Positions 9,986 to 21,314 of a stretch of DNA of 64,000 nt are shown one piece after another; the first letter of the stretch is position 1; every line of letters begins with the position of its first letter. Under the pieces are notes generated by a model. The model worked only from the letters and a program-made list of their open reading frames with translations. It had not been told where the DNA came from and searched no databases. This stretch comes from Myotis daubentonii. Taxonomy: Eukaryota; Chordata; Mammalia; Chiroptera; Vespertilionidae. A program made the position numbers and the translations under genes. The stretch spans positions 52,610,093-52,674,092 of the forward strand of contig NC_081849.1 of assembly GCF_963259705.1 (NCBI RefSeq), written 5' to 3'.

Positions 9986-11180
9986 TTAGATAAGTAGGAT
10001 AAAGTTTATAGATGGACTTGAATAATTGGCTAACTTCAGTGTTCTTACATAAATACTGTTAGTTTGGTCAACATACTTTGCTTCATAAAGGATAAGGTAC
10101 AAGTTATTAATAGCATACAACAAGCTACAAGCAATGTTTATCCTTGTATTTTGTCTTGCTTTCTTGTATGGTTCCTTTTAAAGTAAGAACATACATCCTT
10201 TAAATGCTGATAGTCCATTTTAGCACCAACTTTCCCAAAGCTTTATTTCTATTCAGTATGATTTGAAAATTAGAAGACAGTCTTAGAATATTGAATTACC
10301 TTGGTTAACTGTGCTTATTTTGGCACTATTTCTATGGGATAAGTATTTTCTTTTTATCTTTCATTTCGTGATTCCAATGATCCAAACAATGGATTATTTT
10401 ATAGCATTTTAGTTAAGAGATGTTTATTTTCTCATCTTTCTGTCATAAATCTTTGCAATATCTTCATATTATTTAGTAATCTCTAGCAAACTCCAATTTT
10501 AGTAGCATTTTTACTCTGTACAACTCAATTTCTAAGAGATTAAACTCGTCAGAGCTGCCCTGATTTCTGGTCTTACTTAGAACTTAATGATAAACTCTTC
10601 TATTCTGTGAACTTCACAGTGTAATCTAAGTGTTTCTTTTTTGGTTTGTTTCTATTACTTGCAACCAAATAAGCAATTGTAAGTAAGAAAATGAAATGAT
10701 TCTCCCTACCCTACAAAAAAAAAAAAATCTGATTTCTGGGGAAAAATCTGGATGTTTACCAAGTCATATGCATCATGAATTATTTGTTTTGAAATATTCA
10801 TGATAATTTTATAAACCCTTCTGCATAAAACCTAAACTTGATATTTATTTACTGTTGCTCTACCCATTCTTGGAATGAGACATTTCCTTGTACAAGTTTT
10901 ATGGTAAATATTGTTAATAGTTAGGGAAATAGTAAAATAGAGATTTAAAAGTGAAATATATTGTAAAATACAGCAGAATTGAATTTGAAGTTTTGCAGTG
11001 TAGCTTGGGAAAGGCAAAGGAACTCCATTATTGTCTTTGAGAGAATGGAATCCAGATTTTCATGAAGGGGACCCAGAAGGACACGTGGTGTCCTGTTTCA
11101 TCCTAATGGACTATAGGAGGAAGTCGCAGGCATAGTGTCAGGCTGTAACTAGTGTATCCTACAGGAGATAAAAGAAATAC
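9986..11180. other. unassigned sequence
   Basis: AT-rich, no named repeat recognised. An A13 run lies near 10715-10727. Nothing supports a gene. Confidence 0.5.
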
Positions 11181-11360
11181 TATGGCCTGACTGGCATGAC
11201 TCTAGTGGTTCAGCATCAACTATTAACCAGGAGGTCATGGTTTGATTCCCTGTCAGGGCACATGCCCAGGTTGCAGGCTCTATCCCTAGTGTGGGGCATG
11301 CAGGAGGCAGGCAAGCAATGATTCTCTCTCATCATTGATGTTTTTATCTCTCTCTCAGTA
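11181..11360 (+). mobile_element. VES SINE, plus, tail truncated
   Basis: The head (gcctgactggcatgactc, diverged) and body through ctctctcatcattgatg are present, but the usual AT tail is missing after tctctctcag. It is more diverged than the SINEs with clear duplications and has none that I can see, so it is an older copy. Confidence 0.85.
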
Positions 11361-11364
11361 ATGT

Positions 11365-11580
11365 TGAATTTGTAACTTGGGTCAGGTACCTGCTACAAAC
11401 CTTTTATAAAGCATCACATGAATCCCTTCCAGGGACCTTCTAAAGTAGCTATTTGTATCCCCAATTTAGAAAAGAAACCGAGGCTAAGGTGAGGCTAAAA
11501 TATTTATTGAATGTACATCTAAAGCTATCTCAAGATCTATCCCACTAAATGCATTTTAGACTGAGTATCCACCTCTTGTA
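11365..11580 (-). repeat. MIR-like remnant (minus)
   Basis: The run ...ataaagcatcacatgaatcc, gtatccccaatttagaaaag and aaaccgaggctaaggtgagg matches the antisense MIR core (tttaca-gatgaggaaactgaggc). Old mammalian SINE, diverged. Confidence 0.55.
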
Positions 11581-12229
11581 AATACATAGTAACCCACTGT
11601 GTTTGCATTGTTCTTATGACATCGGAGGTCACTGTGAACACTGGGACACAGCAGTTTCAACAGCAAGTGGCCATACCAAAGAAGAAATCCTTATGTAATG
11701 AAACATTTGGCCAGAAAAACATTGTCAGATGGACCATGAGTCAGCACAGTTTTTTTTTTTTCTCCCACTAAACAATCTGAATCCACGCACTGGGTTCCTC
11801 TGTTAAAATTATTTGTCCCCTGACCGACATTATCCCACAATTTCTAAGTAAGAACAGTTATATTTTGAGTTATGTAATGCTTTCTTTTCTGAACAAATTA
11901 ACTGGAATTTAAAAGTTTAACTTTAATACGTGAGGGAAATGTTTATGTTACGGTTTGGGCTTTATAAAAACAACAGTAATATTTATTTAGAACCCCTGTG
12001 TTAGGCACTGTGTGGAATGATTTCACAGGTGTTATGGTACAGAGGCAGAATCACTCAAGTTATTCAAGAAACAAATCCTGTTTGAGTGGATCATCATTTG
12101 TACGTAAAATTTACTGTATTGTTGCTCTACTGGCACATCTCTTTCTTACTTGTCCCTTTCACAACTCAAAAGAGAATCATTCAAGACTCTGTCCTCTTTA
12201 ACTAGACAAAAAGCAGAGAAAGAAATGAA
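11581..12229. other. unassigned sequence
   Basis: A T12 run sits near 11750. A weak MIR-like phrase near 11995-12080 (gttaggcactgtgtggaatg) is too short to call. No gene seen. Confidence 0.45.
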
Positions 12230-12790
12230 GGAAAGCATTTGCTCATGCTAAGAAAGCCTCCTTTAGGAAGCTGAAAGGGGCTGTAATTAGTTCTAAAATA
12301 CCATCTTATATCCACTGTGCATATATTTTCACACACAGAAAAATGAATATTGGAGACCAAAGGGCTTAAAATGTAAAATGATGCAGCTAAACTTGATTTA
12401 GAAATAGCTGTAATGCAATTCCAAGTTGCTGGATTGATTTGATATTCTTATCTGGGGAAGAAATTGAACCCTGCAGTATCACCAATATTTTCTAACTCCT
12501 CTCTGATTATTGTTATAAACCGACAGTGATTGATTTTGAGTAATTATCCTGAAAAATGAATTAGATTAAAAAATAATCTTCCTGATTATAGAGGAGTCTA
12601 GTTCATTTTTGTAATTAGTCCCTTTTTAGAAAGAATGATGATTTGACAAACACAATGAATTTCTTCCCTGACTATTTGACTTTGCAGTGAAAAGAACTAC
12701 GTAAGTTAAAGACCAAAATTTTCATAAAACCCCAATTGCGGCGAACTTCTGGAAGGAAGCAGTCTATAATTACAAAGTAGCCAGGACATC
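12230..12790. other. repeat-free block rich in TAAT motifs (candidate conserved element)
   Basis: About 560 bp without any repeat I can name, carrying many TAATTA/TAATCC/GTAATTAG-type homeodomain cores (for example at 12283-12289 and 12614-12619) in non-monotonous sequence. Such composition is common in developmental enhancers, but conservation cannot be tested here, so this is only a candidate. Confidence 0.3.
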
Positions 12791-12794
12791 AGAA

Positions 12795-12930
12795 TCCAAG
12801 GGCCTGGAGTATATGCATGGATTAGCTATCTGTTATATTGTGAGCCCAGACGACCAACCTGGGTCTGATTTTCTGCATCTGTAAAATAAAGTTCAGCAAG
12901 ATGCTCTCAAGGGCCTATCCTCTTCTAACA
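12795..12930 (+). repeat. MIR-like remnant (plus)
   Basis: The phrases gcctggagtatatg, gggtctgattttctgcatct and gtaaaataaagttcagcaag follow the order of the MIR core and 3' part. Diverged ancient SINE, assigned by motif order. Confidence 0.5.
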
Positions 12931-13095
12931 TTCTGTTTTGCATTACATAATCCCACCTTATGTGTGGCAAGGGTCCACTTTGTAAAGGAGTCAAGGACAG
13001 CGATTGAGGGAAAGTGTGAAGAAAGACTAGCTAATAGGAGAAATAATAGTTTCTTTATTTCTCATTGCTTACAGGATGATGCTCTCAAGAGTAAT

Positions 13096-13262
13096 GCTTC
13101 TCAAACTTTAGTAATTTGTATTCAAATCATCCAGGGATCTTGTGAAAGCGCAGGCTGATGCAGTTGGTTTGAGTAGAGGCCTGAGAACATGTATTGTCAC
13201 TAGCACATTCCTGCAGGTTCCAGAGCAAAGTTTGAATAACAAGGCTCTGATTATAAAACTAA
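13096..13262. repeat. MER5/MER20-like hAT-Charlie remnant
   Basis: The left end taatgcttctcaaacttta and right end agagcaaagtttgaataaca with a catccagggatcttgtgaaa interior match the non-autonomous Charlie elements that carry tctcaaacttt ends. A similar phrase set continues to 13405 and may be a second, older relic. Non-coding. Confidence 0.6.
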
Positions 13263-13720
13263 TGTGTATAGAAAAATCTGATAAATAGTAAAAAATTCAG
13301 ATTCCAGGGTTAGCTCCAGATTCAGGGATTGCAATGCAGTCACAAACTCTGAATTCTTAGCAAGCATCATGTGTGCTGCTGATGTCAGTAGTTCAGGAAC
13401 CAAAACTTAACAAATTTTAGAATTTCTATCACAGAGTCCTGGAAGGGGTTTATCTGCTAACCCTTCTCTATTCTGTCCAGGTTCTCCATGCAGCCACTGA
13501 TTAATTTGTCACTGCCTCTGTTTTCAAAATAACCTGGTGAAATCAAGTCTACTGTTGTGCTCATGTAAGTCTTTTCATTTCATGAATTATCTGTTGTCTT
13601 GTTAGAGTGAGAGTTGAGTGTGTAAGGATTTTGTTTGCCTTTGATTTTTGAAGTTGATTCCAAGGATCTTTCTATTTCTGTGACAACTATTTGTGGAAGG
13701 AAGAAAGGAAGCATGATGTA
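13263..13720. other. unassigned sequence with MER5-like phrases
   Basis: The stretch 13320-13405 repeats Charlie-like phrasing (gctgctgatgtcagtagttc) but lacks clear termini. The remainder is not recognised. Confidence 0.35.
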
Positions 13721-13727
13721 ATGGAGA

Positions 13728-13830
13728 GAAGACCATGCTAGAAGAGAGACCAAGCCCTGATTCCAGCCCTGCTAACTATTCACTCCTTGATTTTCTCATA
13801 CCTGAAAGAGAGATTTGGGGAATTGCCAGT
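13728..13830 (+). repeat. MIR-like fragment (plus)
   Basis: The words ccctgattccagccctgcta and attttctcatacctgaaag follow the MIR core order. Short and diverged. Confidence 0.45.
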
Positions 13831-14177
13831 TCAATGAATTACTAAATTAATTGTTAAATTAGTTATGCCTGCTCAATAACATGATGGTCTAGTAGGAGTC
13901 ACCAATAACACAAATGATGATTAGAGTTTAGAGGGATAAGGGCTGTAATTCACAGAATGCTTTAAAGTAGTCACTGAAGGTCTTTGATTCTCTGTAAAAT
14001 ATTGGACCTACCTATTTTATTTATAAGCATCATGGAAAACATGAGATTAATATGTAAGCTAGAAAGGGTACACATATGACCATATATGTGCAGTTCTGTT
14101 GGGTAATATTGAAAGCTTGTCAAGTAAGCAGTCATTTCCATTTTGGAGATTATATTAGTCAAGGAAAGCAGAACCAA
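13831..14177. other. unassigned sequence
   Basis: AT-rich DNA left of the Helitron, with no recognised feature. Confidence 0.5.
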
Positions 14178-14635
14178 TCCTATATAATAAAAGGGTAATA
14201 TGCAAATTGACCCTCAAGGCAGAATGACTGGTTGCTATGATGCGCACTGACCATCAGGTGGCAGACACTCAACGCAGGAGCTGCCCCCTGGTGGTCAGTG
14301 TGTTCCCACAGGGGGAGCTCCACTCAGCCACAAGCTGGGCTGATGGCTGCGAGTGCAGCAGTGGTGGTGGGAGCCTCTCTTGCCTCTTCCACCTTGCTAA
14401 GGATGTCTGACTGCTGCTTAGGCCCAATCCCCGGGGAGCAGCCCTAAGCCATCAATTGGACATCCCCTGAGGGCTCTCGGGCTGCCAGAGGGATGTTTGA
14501 CTGCCAGCTTAGGCCCGATCCCCTGAGGGAGTGGGCCTAAGCTGGCAGGTGAACATCCCCCAAGGCATCCAGGACTGTGAGAGGGCACAGGCCGCCCCCC
14601 GCGAGTGCATGAATTTTCATACACCAGGCCTCTAG
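14178..14635 (+). mobile_element. HeliBat-type non-autonomous Helitron, plus
   Basis: It begins TCCTATATAATAAAAGG and ends ...GGCCTCTAG, with the A|T host dinucleotide at its borders, as expected for rolling-circle Helitrons (5' TC, 3' CTRR, insertion between A and T). The GC-rich interior contains partly repeated blocks around a ggatgtctgactg motif. At 458 bp it has no Rep/helicase coding and was mobilised in trans. The frame on the opposite strand at 14418-14663 is a by-product of its GC content. Confidence 0.95.
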
Positions 14636-14639
14636 TAGT

Positions 14640-15284
14640 AGATAAATATGGATATAGATACATATAAGAAGATTTATTATAGGAATTGGCTCATGCAGTT
14701 AAAGAGGCTACAAAATCTCAGGATGTGCTCTCTGCAAGCTAGAGGGCCAGGAGGACCAGTAGTAGAATTTCAATTGAGTCTGAAAGCCTGAGACCTGTGA
14801 GACAAATGTTGTAAATCCCGGTCTGAGGCAGGAAGCCTGAGAACCTGGAGCCTTTATGCAGAAGGGCAAGAGAAGATGGATGTCTCTGATCAACCAGGGA
14901 GTGCTTGAGCTCACCCTTCCTCCACAGTACAGGCCCTCAGCGGATTAGATGATGCCAGCCCACATTGGGGAGGGCCATCGTCTTTCCTCAGTTCACCAAT
15001 TCAAATGCTAACCTCTTCTGGAAGCTCCCTCTCAAAAACACCCCAAAATAATGTTTTACCAGCTGTCTGTGTATCCCTTAGTTCAATCAAGTTGACACAT
15101 AAAATTAACTATCACAGGGAGAGGGGAAAACAAGGGCATTAAAACTTCATGCAAACAGTTTAGAGATAAAAGCCGGATAATTGCATTAAAAGCTTTAAAT
15201 AACCTCTATCATTTGATACAGTAATTTATCTTCTGTGCATCAAGGGCAAGACCCTCTCTTGCCCTTCCCATGTTCATCTACAAT
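14640..15284. other. unassigned sequence
   Basis: Moderate-GC non-coding DNA. Wording near 14930-15110 (cacccttcctccacagtaca, agttcaatcaagttgacaca) could be an old LTR or L1 relic, but I cannot name it. Confidence 0.4.
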
Positions 15285-15554
15285 GTTTCATTCAACAAAT
15301 ATTTATTGGTTCTTAGCCATGTACCAGAAACTGTTCTAGACTTTAAGGACAAAGTAGGGAATAATAGAAACAAAATCACCCTCAAGTATGTCTCAATATC
15401 CTACTGGGATATATTCTAAGGAGGGGGTAAGCAAATAAGGAAATTAAACATTTTAACATGCCAGCTGCTGGTGGTGAACATTTCTATGGAAAAAAGTAGG
15501 GGGAAAAAAGGCAACTTTTTTGTAAAGAAAATGGGAGGAGGGTGATTATGATTT
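15285..15554 (-). repeat. L2 LINE 3' end (minus), segment 1
   Basis: Starts with cattcaacaaatatttattg, the antisense of the L2 3' terminus, and continues tgtaccagaaactgttctag. It is the first of at least three pieces of one long minus-strand L2 extending to about 18.8 kb. Confidence 0.8.
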
Positions 15555-15790
15555 CTTCTTTTTTCTATATTAACTTATCTTTATTGTTGAAAGCATTACA
15601 GATGTATCCCTCCCCCCCCGCCTCATTGACCTCCTCTACCCCACTCCCAACCCCTCCCCAGGCCTTCACTGCACTATTGTCTATCCATGGGTTATGCACA
15701 TATGCATGTAAGTTCTTTGATTAATCTCTTCCCACAACCCCATCCCCTTCCCTCTGAAATTCATCAGTCTGTACCATGCTTCTCTGAAGT
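15555..15790 (-). mobile_element. bat L1 3' UTR end, antisense, 5'-truncated
   Basis: The order taacttatctttattgttga, a C-rich run, ccaggccttcactgcac and gggttatgcacatatgcatg is the reverse complement of the bat L1 3' UTR, also seen at 42139-42803 and 44700-44890. About 235 bp long, non-coding, inserted into the older L2. Confidence 0.85.
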
Positions 15791-16156
15791 GTAATTTCTT
15801 AGGGAGGAAATGCGTCACTGAAAATGGGACATTTGACCAGGGCCCTAAGGAAGGTGGAGGATGAGCTCCGCAGGTACATGGGTGCTCTGGGTTTCTTCAG
15901 ACAGAGTGAACGGAAAGGACCGATGCCCTCCTGCAGAGGGGCAAGGTCAGAGAACAGCACAAAGATCAGTGCGGCTGGATCCCAGGGAGCAGCTTTGGGG
16001 GAAGTATTGTTTAGAAACTATACTGCATTAGAAATTTTGGCTTTTACTGGGATTATGAGCAGTTTTGAGTAGAGGCATCATGTGCTATGTGATTTTCATT
16101 TCAAAGGGATCACTGTGGCTCTTGTATTGAAACTAGATACTAGGATGTCAGAATGC
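15791..16156 (-). repeat. L2 LINE (minus), segment 2
   Basis: Resumes the L2 antisense text after the L1 insertion: gggacatttgaccagggccc, aggaaggtggagg, tgagcagttttgagtagagg and ggatcactgtggctcttgt match antisense L2 C-terminal coding and 3' UTR in order. Confidence 0.8.
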
Positions 16157-16388
16157 TGAATTAGATTAGGTGTTGGCAAACCATAGCTCGGCTCATAGAT
16201 TAGATCTGACCAACTTCCTGTTTTAGTAAATAAAGTTTTATTAGAACACAGCCACACTCATTCAGTTGCATGAGCTGCTTTCACTATGTGGCAGTATTGA
16301 ATAGTTGCAACAGGGACCTGATGGCCTGCAGTACCTAAAATACTTACCACCTGGTTTTTCACAGAAAAACGTTTGCATGCTCCTGAGC
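16157..16388. mobile_element. Charlie-type (hAT) non-autonomous element
   Basis: The text tgttggcaaaccatag, agtaaataaagttttattag, aacacagccacactcattca and acctaaaatacttaccacct matches a widespread mammalian hAT-Charlie relic. Both ends are worn, so no target duplication is readable. It lies inside the L2. Confidence 0.75.
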
Positions 16389-16406
16389 GAGGAGGTTATT
16401 AAATAA

Positions 16407-16875
16407 CTAGAGGTCCGGTGCACAAAAATTTGTGCACTCGGGGGGAAGGGGGGCCCCTCACCCCGGCCTGTGCCCTCTTGCAGTCTGGGAACCCTCGGGG
16501 GATGACCACCTGCTGGCTTAGGCCCGCTGCCCGCGGGATTGGGCCTAAGATGGCAATCAGACATCCCTCTGGCAGCCCAGCAGCCCTCGGGGGATGTCCA
16601 CTTGACAGCGGGTGCAGGCCTAAACTGCAGTCGGACATCCTTAGTGCTGCTGAGGAGGCAGGAGAGGCTCCCACCACCACCACTGTACTGGCAGCCATCA
16701 GCCTCACTTTTGGCTGAGCAGAGCTCCTCCCATGTGAGAGCGCCCTGACCACCAGGGGGCAGCTCCTGCATTGAGCATCTGTCCCCTGGTGGTCAGTGTG
16801 TGTCATAGTGACCAGTCATTCCCAGTCCTTCTGCTGTTAGGGTCAGTTTGCATATTACCCTTTTACTATATAGGA
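16407..16875 (-). mobile_element. HeliBat-type Helitron, minus
   Basis: Reverse orientation: the left edge is CTAG (16407-16410) followed by aggtccggtgcac, the right edge is ccttttactatataggA, the complement of the TC start. Host A on the left and T on the right fit the A|T rule. The 469-bp GC-rich body resembles the plus-strand copy at 14178. Open frames up to 169 codons on both strands are GC-driven and have no Rep or helicase motif. Confidence 0.94.
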
Positions 16876-17541
16876 TAGAGGCCTGGTGCATGGGAGGGGG
16901 CCAGCTGGTTTGCCCTGAAGGGTGTCCCGGATCAGGGTGAGGGTCCTGCTTGGGTGCCTAGCCAGTCTGGATGAGGGGATGATGGCTGTTTGCAGCTGGT
17001 CACACCCCCTTCAGGGTGGGGGTCCCGCTTGGGTGCCTGGCCAGTTTGGGTGAGGGGCTGAGGGCCATTTTCAGCCTGGCAGGTGACTGAAGCTCCCAAC
17101 CTCTCCTTTTTGTCCTTTTTTTTATTCTGGGATTTATTTACCTTCTATGGCTGTCACTGGAGCTGAGAGCTGGCTTTAGCTCTGAGGCTCAGCTCCAGCT
17201 CTGAGACCTTGGCTGCTGAAAGCAGGTATCTGGGCTTTGTTTAGCTTCTATAATTGAAACACTGTTGCAACTCCAGCTCTGAGGCCCAGCTGGCTGAAAG
17301 CAGGTTTAGCTTCTATAATTGCAACAGAGTTGCTTAGAGTGCGGCTCAGAGCTGGGTGGTGGCAGGCGGGGAACCTTGGCTTCCTCCATCACTAGAGCAA
17401 GCAAGCCTCCTGTTCGCTTCAGCTGCCTGGCTGCCGGCCGCCATCTTGGTTGGCAGTTAATTTGCATATCACCCTGATTAGCCAATGGGAAGTATGTCGG
17501 AGGTTCAGTTAATTACCATGTTTGTCTATTATTAGATAGGA
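16876..17541 (-). mobile_element. second HeliBat-type Helitron, minus, abutting the first
   Basis: It begins with tagaggcctggtgcatgg directly after the previous element's end and finishes ...attattagatagga, again complement of the 5' TC end. The interior differs from the first: a gagtgcggctcagagctggg region, two near copies of tttagcttctataattg (about 17239 and 17307) and a gccgccatcttggttggc block. The leading c of CTAG seems lost or shared at the junction. About 666 bp, non-autonomous. Confidence 0.9.
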
Positions 17542-18780
17542 TATGTCTGAGTGGTAATGGTTGCTGCTATCAGAGTATACGTAGTGAAGATAGGAGAAAT
17601 GTTTAGAAACTGCATATATTTTGAAGGAAGAAACAGAAGAATGTGCTGGCAGAGGAGAGGTATAACAGGAAAAGAGTGATCATGAATGACTTTTTCTTTT
17701 TTTTTTTTTTTTTTTTTTTTTGGTCTGAGCAGTGGGAAGGACAGAGCATCCATTTATTGATTTTAGAAAAAACTGAGGGCAGGGCAGGTTTGGAGATGTG
17801 GAGGTACAGGCCATGAGATTACTCTTTGGATACCTCACACTTCCCCGCTAACATGTCTAGTAGGCAAGTGCACGTCTAAGACTAGAGTTCAGCAGACAGG
17901 TCTCAGCTGGAGGTTTTCAGCATATAAGTGGTATTTAAATTCATGGGTGAGGTCATAGGAGAGAAAAGCGGTAGAAGAAAAAAGTTTTAAGATTAGAACT
18001 GAGACATGGGGATTTTCAGTTGTTGGAGGTCATGTAGATATTGTAAAACCAGCAAAGTGAAGTGAGAAGGAGCAGATAGTAAAATAGGACAGAAAGCAGA
18101 GCACAAGCAATCATTGATGCCAAATGAAGAGAGTGTATCAAGGAGACCATCATCAGCTATATTAGGTACTGCTGGCCTTTTAGATAAGATGAGGATGGAG
18201 AATTTATTATTGGCTTTGAACAATGTGGAGATAGTGATAACCTTGAGGGAAGTTTTGGTGGCATATGGGGTGAAATCCTGATTGGACTGGATTCAAGAGA
18301 AAATGAGAAGGAAGAAACTAAAGACAGCTTATTTAAAAAACTGTCTAGAAGTTTTCCTCTAAAGGAGAACAGATAATGATGTGTTATTGAGGACCCCACC
18401 CCCTATTTCTTAAGATGGGAGAATTAGGAGAACACTTGTATGCTCTTAAGATAATTTAGTCAAGAGGAAAAAAAATAGTATCGAGGACAAAGAAAAAAAA
18501 TTGGAGTGATGTATTTGAGCAGGTGTACAAGTGGAAGTGACGCCCTTCAATGAAAGCACAGGCTGTTTATGCAAGTAACAGAAGGGAGGCAGGGTGTACA
18601 GGCAGAGATACAAACAGGGAGTAGGTGTGATTGTAGCTGCTTGGGACGTTTTCTTGTCATTGATTTTTTTTCAGCATAGGTCAACAATCTGAGGGTTAAA
18701 ATGGAGAAGAGGTCTGAAGGTATGACAAGAGATGAGAAGAATAGAGGGTATGCAAACATCTAAGAGAGGGGTTAAGTGAA
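17542..18780 (-). repeat. L2 LINE (minus), segment 3, coding-derived
   Basis: Antisense L2 continues for 1.2 kb: gtctgagcagtgggaaggac, acatgtctagtaggcaagtg, catataagtggtatttaaat, gtcaaatgaag-like gccaaatgaagagagtgtat and ttaagatgggagaattagg follow L2 ORF2 order read backwards. Together with segments 1 and 2 it makes an unusually long L2 copy. Frames are broken throughout, so it is dead. Confidence 0.8.
17691..17721. repeat. T-rich homopolymer tract
   Basis: About 30 T with a single early C, inside the L2 relic. Probably slippage expansion within the LINE. The lysine-rich frame read across it on the minus strand is an artefact. Confidence 0.9.
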
Positions 18781-19140
18781 TAAGCTACTAGAACTTCTGC
18801 ACCATCAAAAGGTTGAGGTTCACAGCAAAACCTAAATTAGAACAGTGAGGTAAGAATAAAATAATCTAAATATCCAAAAAGAGGGTAATAAGATAAATAG
18901 TGGTTTAGAACTTTTAGTAAATGGACTATTGCAGCCATTGAAATGATTTTCTGATATGGTTAATAACAGGGACAAATCCCTCAAACAATGTTTGTGGAAC
19001 AAGAAGACTACAACTCTATGTTCTAAGGTATTATTTTCACAGTTTGACAGTGGCCTAGATGGTAAGTCTCCAGAGTCACATTGTTGGGAAGTGAGGGCCA
19101 GATCTATCTACTTTTCACACAATTATCACACAGCTTAGAT
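18781..19140. other. unassigned sequence
   Basis: AT-rich DNA without recognised repeats or genes. Confidence 0.5.
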
Positions 19141-19144
19141 TTGT

Positions 19145-19303
19145 ATTTTATTTTAAGTACCTGAGTTATATGGTACTTATGTTGTGGCCCCACCCCATAA
19201 CAAAGAAACAGAATTTCCGGAGGGTGAGGCCCAGAAATCAGGATTTTAAAAAGATTCCCAGGTGATTCTAATGTGCAGCCAAGGTTGAGAACCACTGATG
19301 TAA
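19145..19303 (+). repeat. MER5A-type hAT-Charlie remnant
   Basis: The second half of MER5A is clear: ggccccacccc, gaatttccggagggtgaggc, cccaggtgattctaatgtgc and the terminal agccaaggttgagaaccact. The left terminus is lost. Confidence 0.85.
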
Positions 19304-21086
19304 ATCATCAGTATCTTTAACATGCTAATTCATTCTTTGAAAATAGAACATAAAAATGATAGAATTACAAGACTATCTTGGAGCATTGGGAGGCCCTATG
19401 TAACTAAACAAAATAAAGTTTTGGTATAGATGAATCGAAACAAAACCTAAATTTATTGTGGGTCACTCTTCTGTGATGATTTTTTTTTTTTTGTAGCAAA
19501 AATGGTTTCAAGTTTTAGGTTTTAGTCTCAAAAGATTTTTTAGGTTTTCTCCAAACCTGTGACTTATCTCTGGCCTCTAACAGCTGGCACTTAGGTGATC
19601 TTACCTAGGTCCATGAGCATAAATAACAATTGCTTATATTCTGATGCCTCCCAAATTCATGTCTTCAGTCCAGATCTCTCCCCAGAACTTCAGTCGCATA
19701 TGTTCAGCTGTCTTCCTGACATCTCTCCCGGGGTACTTTAAACATAAAACATTCAAAGCAGATCTTTTGAGCTTTTTGCCTATTGACCATGAGAACAAAG
19801 ACCTTTCTCAGCAATCAGATTGTTCATATTCCAGAAAATGTCGACATAACTCTGAAAGAATGCAATTATTTTCAAGAAAACCAGAGGAACTCTGTAAGGG
19901 ACTTTCATTATATCAAGGTAGAGCTTAGTCTCCTTGGAATGAAAAGAACAGCCTTTGTGTTGACAAATAATGGGGAAATTTAATGTAGTCATATATAGGA
20001 GATGATCAAGGGTGTCACACTGGACTCCTGTTACAAGGTGAGAATTGTGCCACATCCCTATCAACTGCGTTATTTAGAATGAGTCTTTATTGAAATTAGA
20101 TATTTCTTGGTTTAAAATCTTCACAGGGTTTGGATGAGGTGAGGCATTGCTTGTTCAGTATCTCAAGTCCAGAAAGGTGTTTTAATTATCAAAGGAATGA
20201 CACTGAAGTTGTGTCAAGTTCAGCTGTATTGATTCAGCAAGTCACAATACTTAAAAATAGACAATTTTAGGATGGTGCCTACTAGTATATCTCCAAAAAT
20301 GGTAAGTCCAGTGGGCCAATGAATAAGGTCTAAGAGTTGTCTAGCTATGGAGACAACAAGATGCCAGATGGATCCTAAGACCATTTAAGACATTTTAAAG
20401 CTGCAATGAAAGCTCTCTATTCTTAATACTTCTTCAATGAATGAATGCATATACCATTTTCACTCCTTGCAGAAGCTATAGTTCACTTTGGTAGTTTACA
20501 AATCCATTAGTTTCCACGTGCAGTCAATTGATATTTAGATCACAGGTGATAATTGCCTTCTCAACACTTCATTATTCCCCACTTTTAGCATAAAAGGATT
20601 CTGTTTTAAGCAATTTCTAGAGCCCTTTGTTATATTAAACTTCTAAATCTTTTTTTCTTTCTCCCTGAATCATTCCAGTGGATATTTATAGGGAAACCAT
20701 TTAGCTGGATACCCCCAGCTGTTTCTCATTTTCACTCAGGTTCTTACCTCTGGGTAGATGCTTTCCCTATTTAACCACCTCTAAACAGTTTTAACATCAC
20801 ACAAATCAAAATGCAAATTTAGAAAGCAAAGAGGTTTCTTTATCCTCCTTCCACCATTTGCCCAGGTTATTTACATAAATTTGTAGAAGGTAGTAAAGGT
20901 AAAACAAAAACAAAGGAGTTTGAATGGGGGGGGGGGGCGGTTATTAAAGGAGAGTGGTTAATTAAAAGAGGGAGTTAATTAAAAAAACTCATGTCACGTG
21001 ACTGAAATCACAGCATGAGTCAGTGCATTTATTAAGATGCTGCATAGCCAGCTGATGTAGATCATAATTTTATATCACCGTCCATG
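19304..21086. other. unassigned sequence
   Basis: Largely repeat-free to my reading. Contains a T13 run at about 19481 and a G12 run at 20926-20937. Two overlapping ~94-codon frames on opposite strands near 19.64-20.06 kb show no domain, so no gene is called. Confidence 0.45.
20926..20937. repeat. G12 homopolymer
   Basis: Twelve consecutive G followed by cgg; simple repeat able to form G-quadruplex-like stacks. No promoter context. Confidence 0.9.
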
Positions 21087-21094
21087 CCTTGAGC

Positions 21095-21306
21095 CAGCGG
21101 TCGGCAAACTCATTAGTCAACAGAGCCAAATATCAACAGTACAACGATTGAAATTTCTTTTGAGAACCACATTTTTTAAACTTAAACTATATAGGTAGGT
21201 ACACTGTTATTAGCTTAATTAGGGTACTCCTAAGGCTTAGGAAGAGCTGCATTCAAGGGGCCAAAGAGCCGCATGTGGCTCATGAGCCGCAGTTTGCCGA
21301 CCACAG
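21095..21306. mobile_element. non-autonomous hAT (ggtcggcaaac family), AT-rich interior
   Basis: The ends cagcggtcggcaaac and gtttgccgaccacag match those of the element at 2936, but the interior differs: an AT-rich core (ttgagaaccacattttttaa) replaces the hairpin arm on the left. A perfect 8-bp target duplication ccttgagc lies at 21087-21094 and 21307-21314. It represents a different internal deletion class of the same terminal family. Confidence 0.92.
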
Positions 21307-21314
21307 CCTTGAGC

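Noticed and set aside
16262..16771. 169-codon minus-strand open frame, the longest in the window
   Set aside because: It spans the Charlie element and a GC-rich Helitron body, crossing the boundary between two transposons. No domain, and an overlapping 135-codon frame on the same strand plus plus-strand frames show it is compositional.
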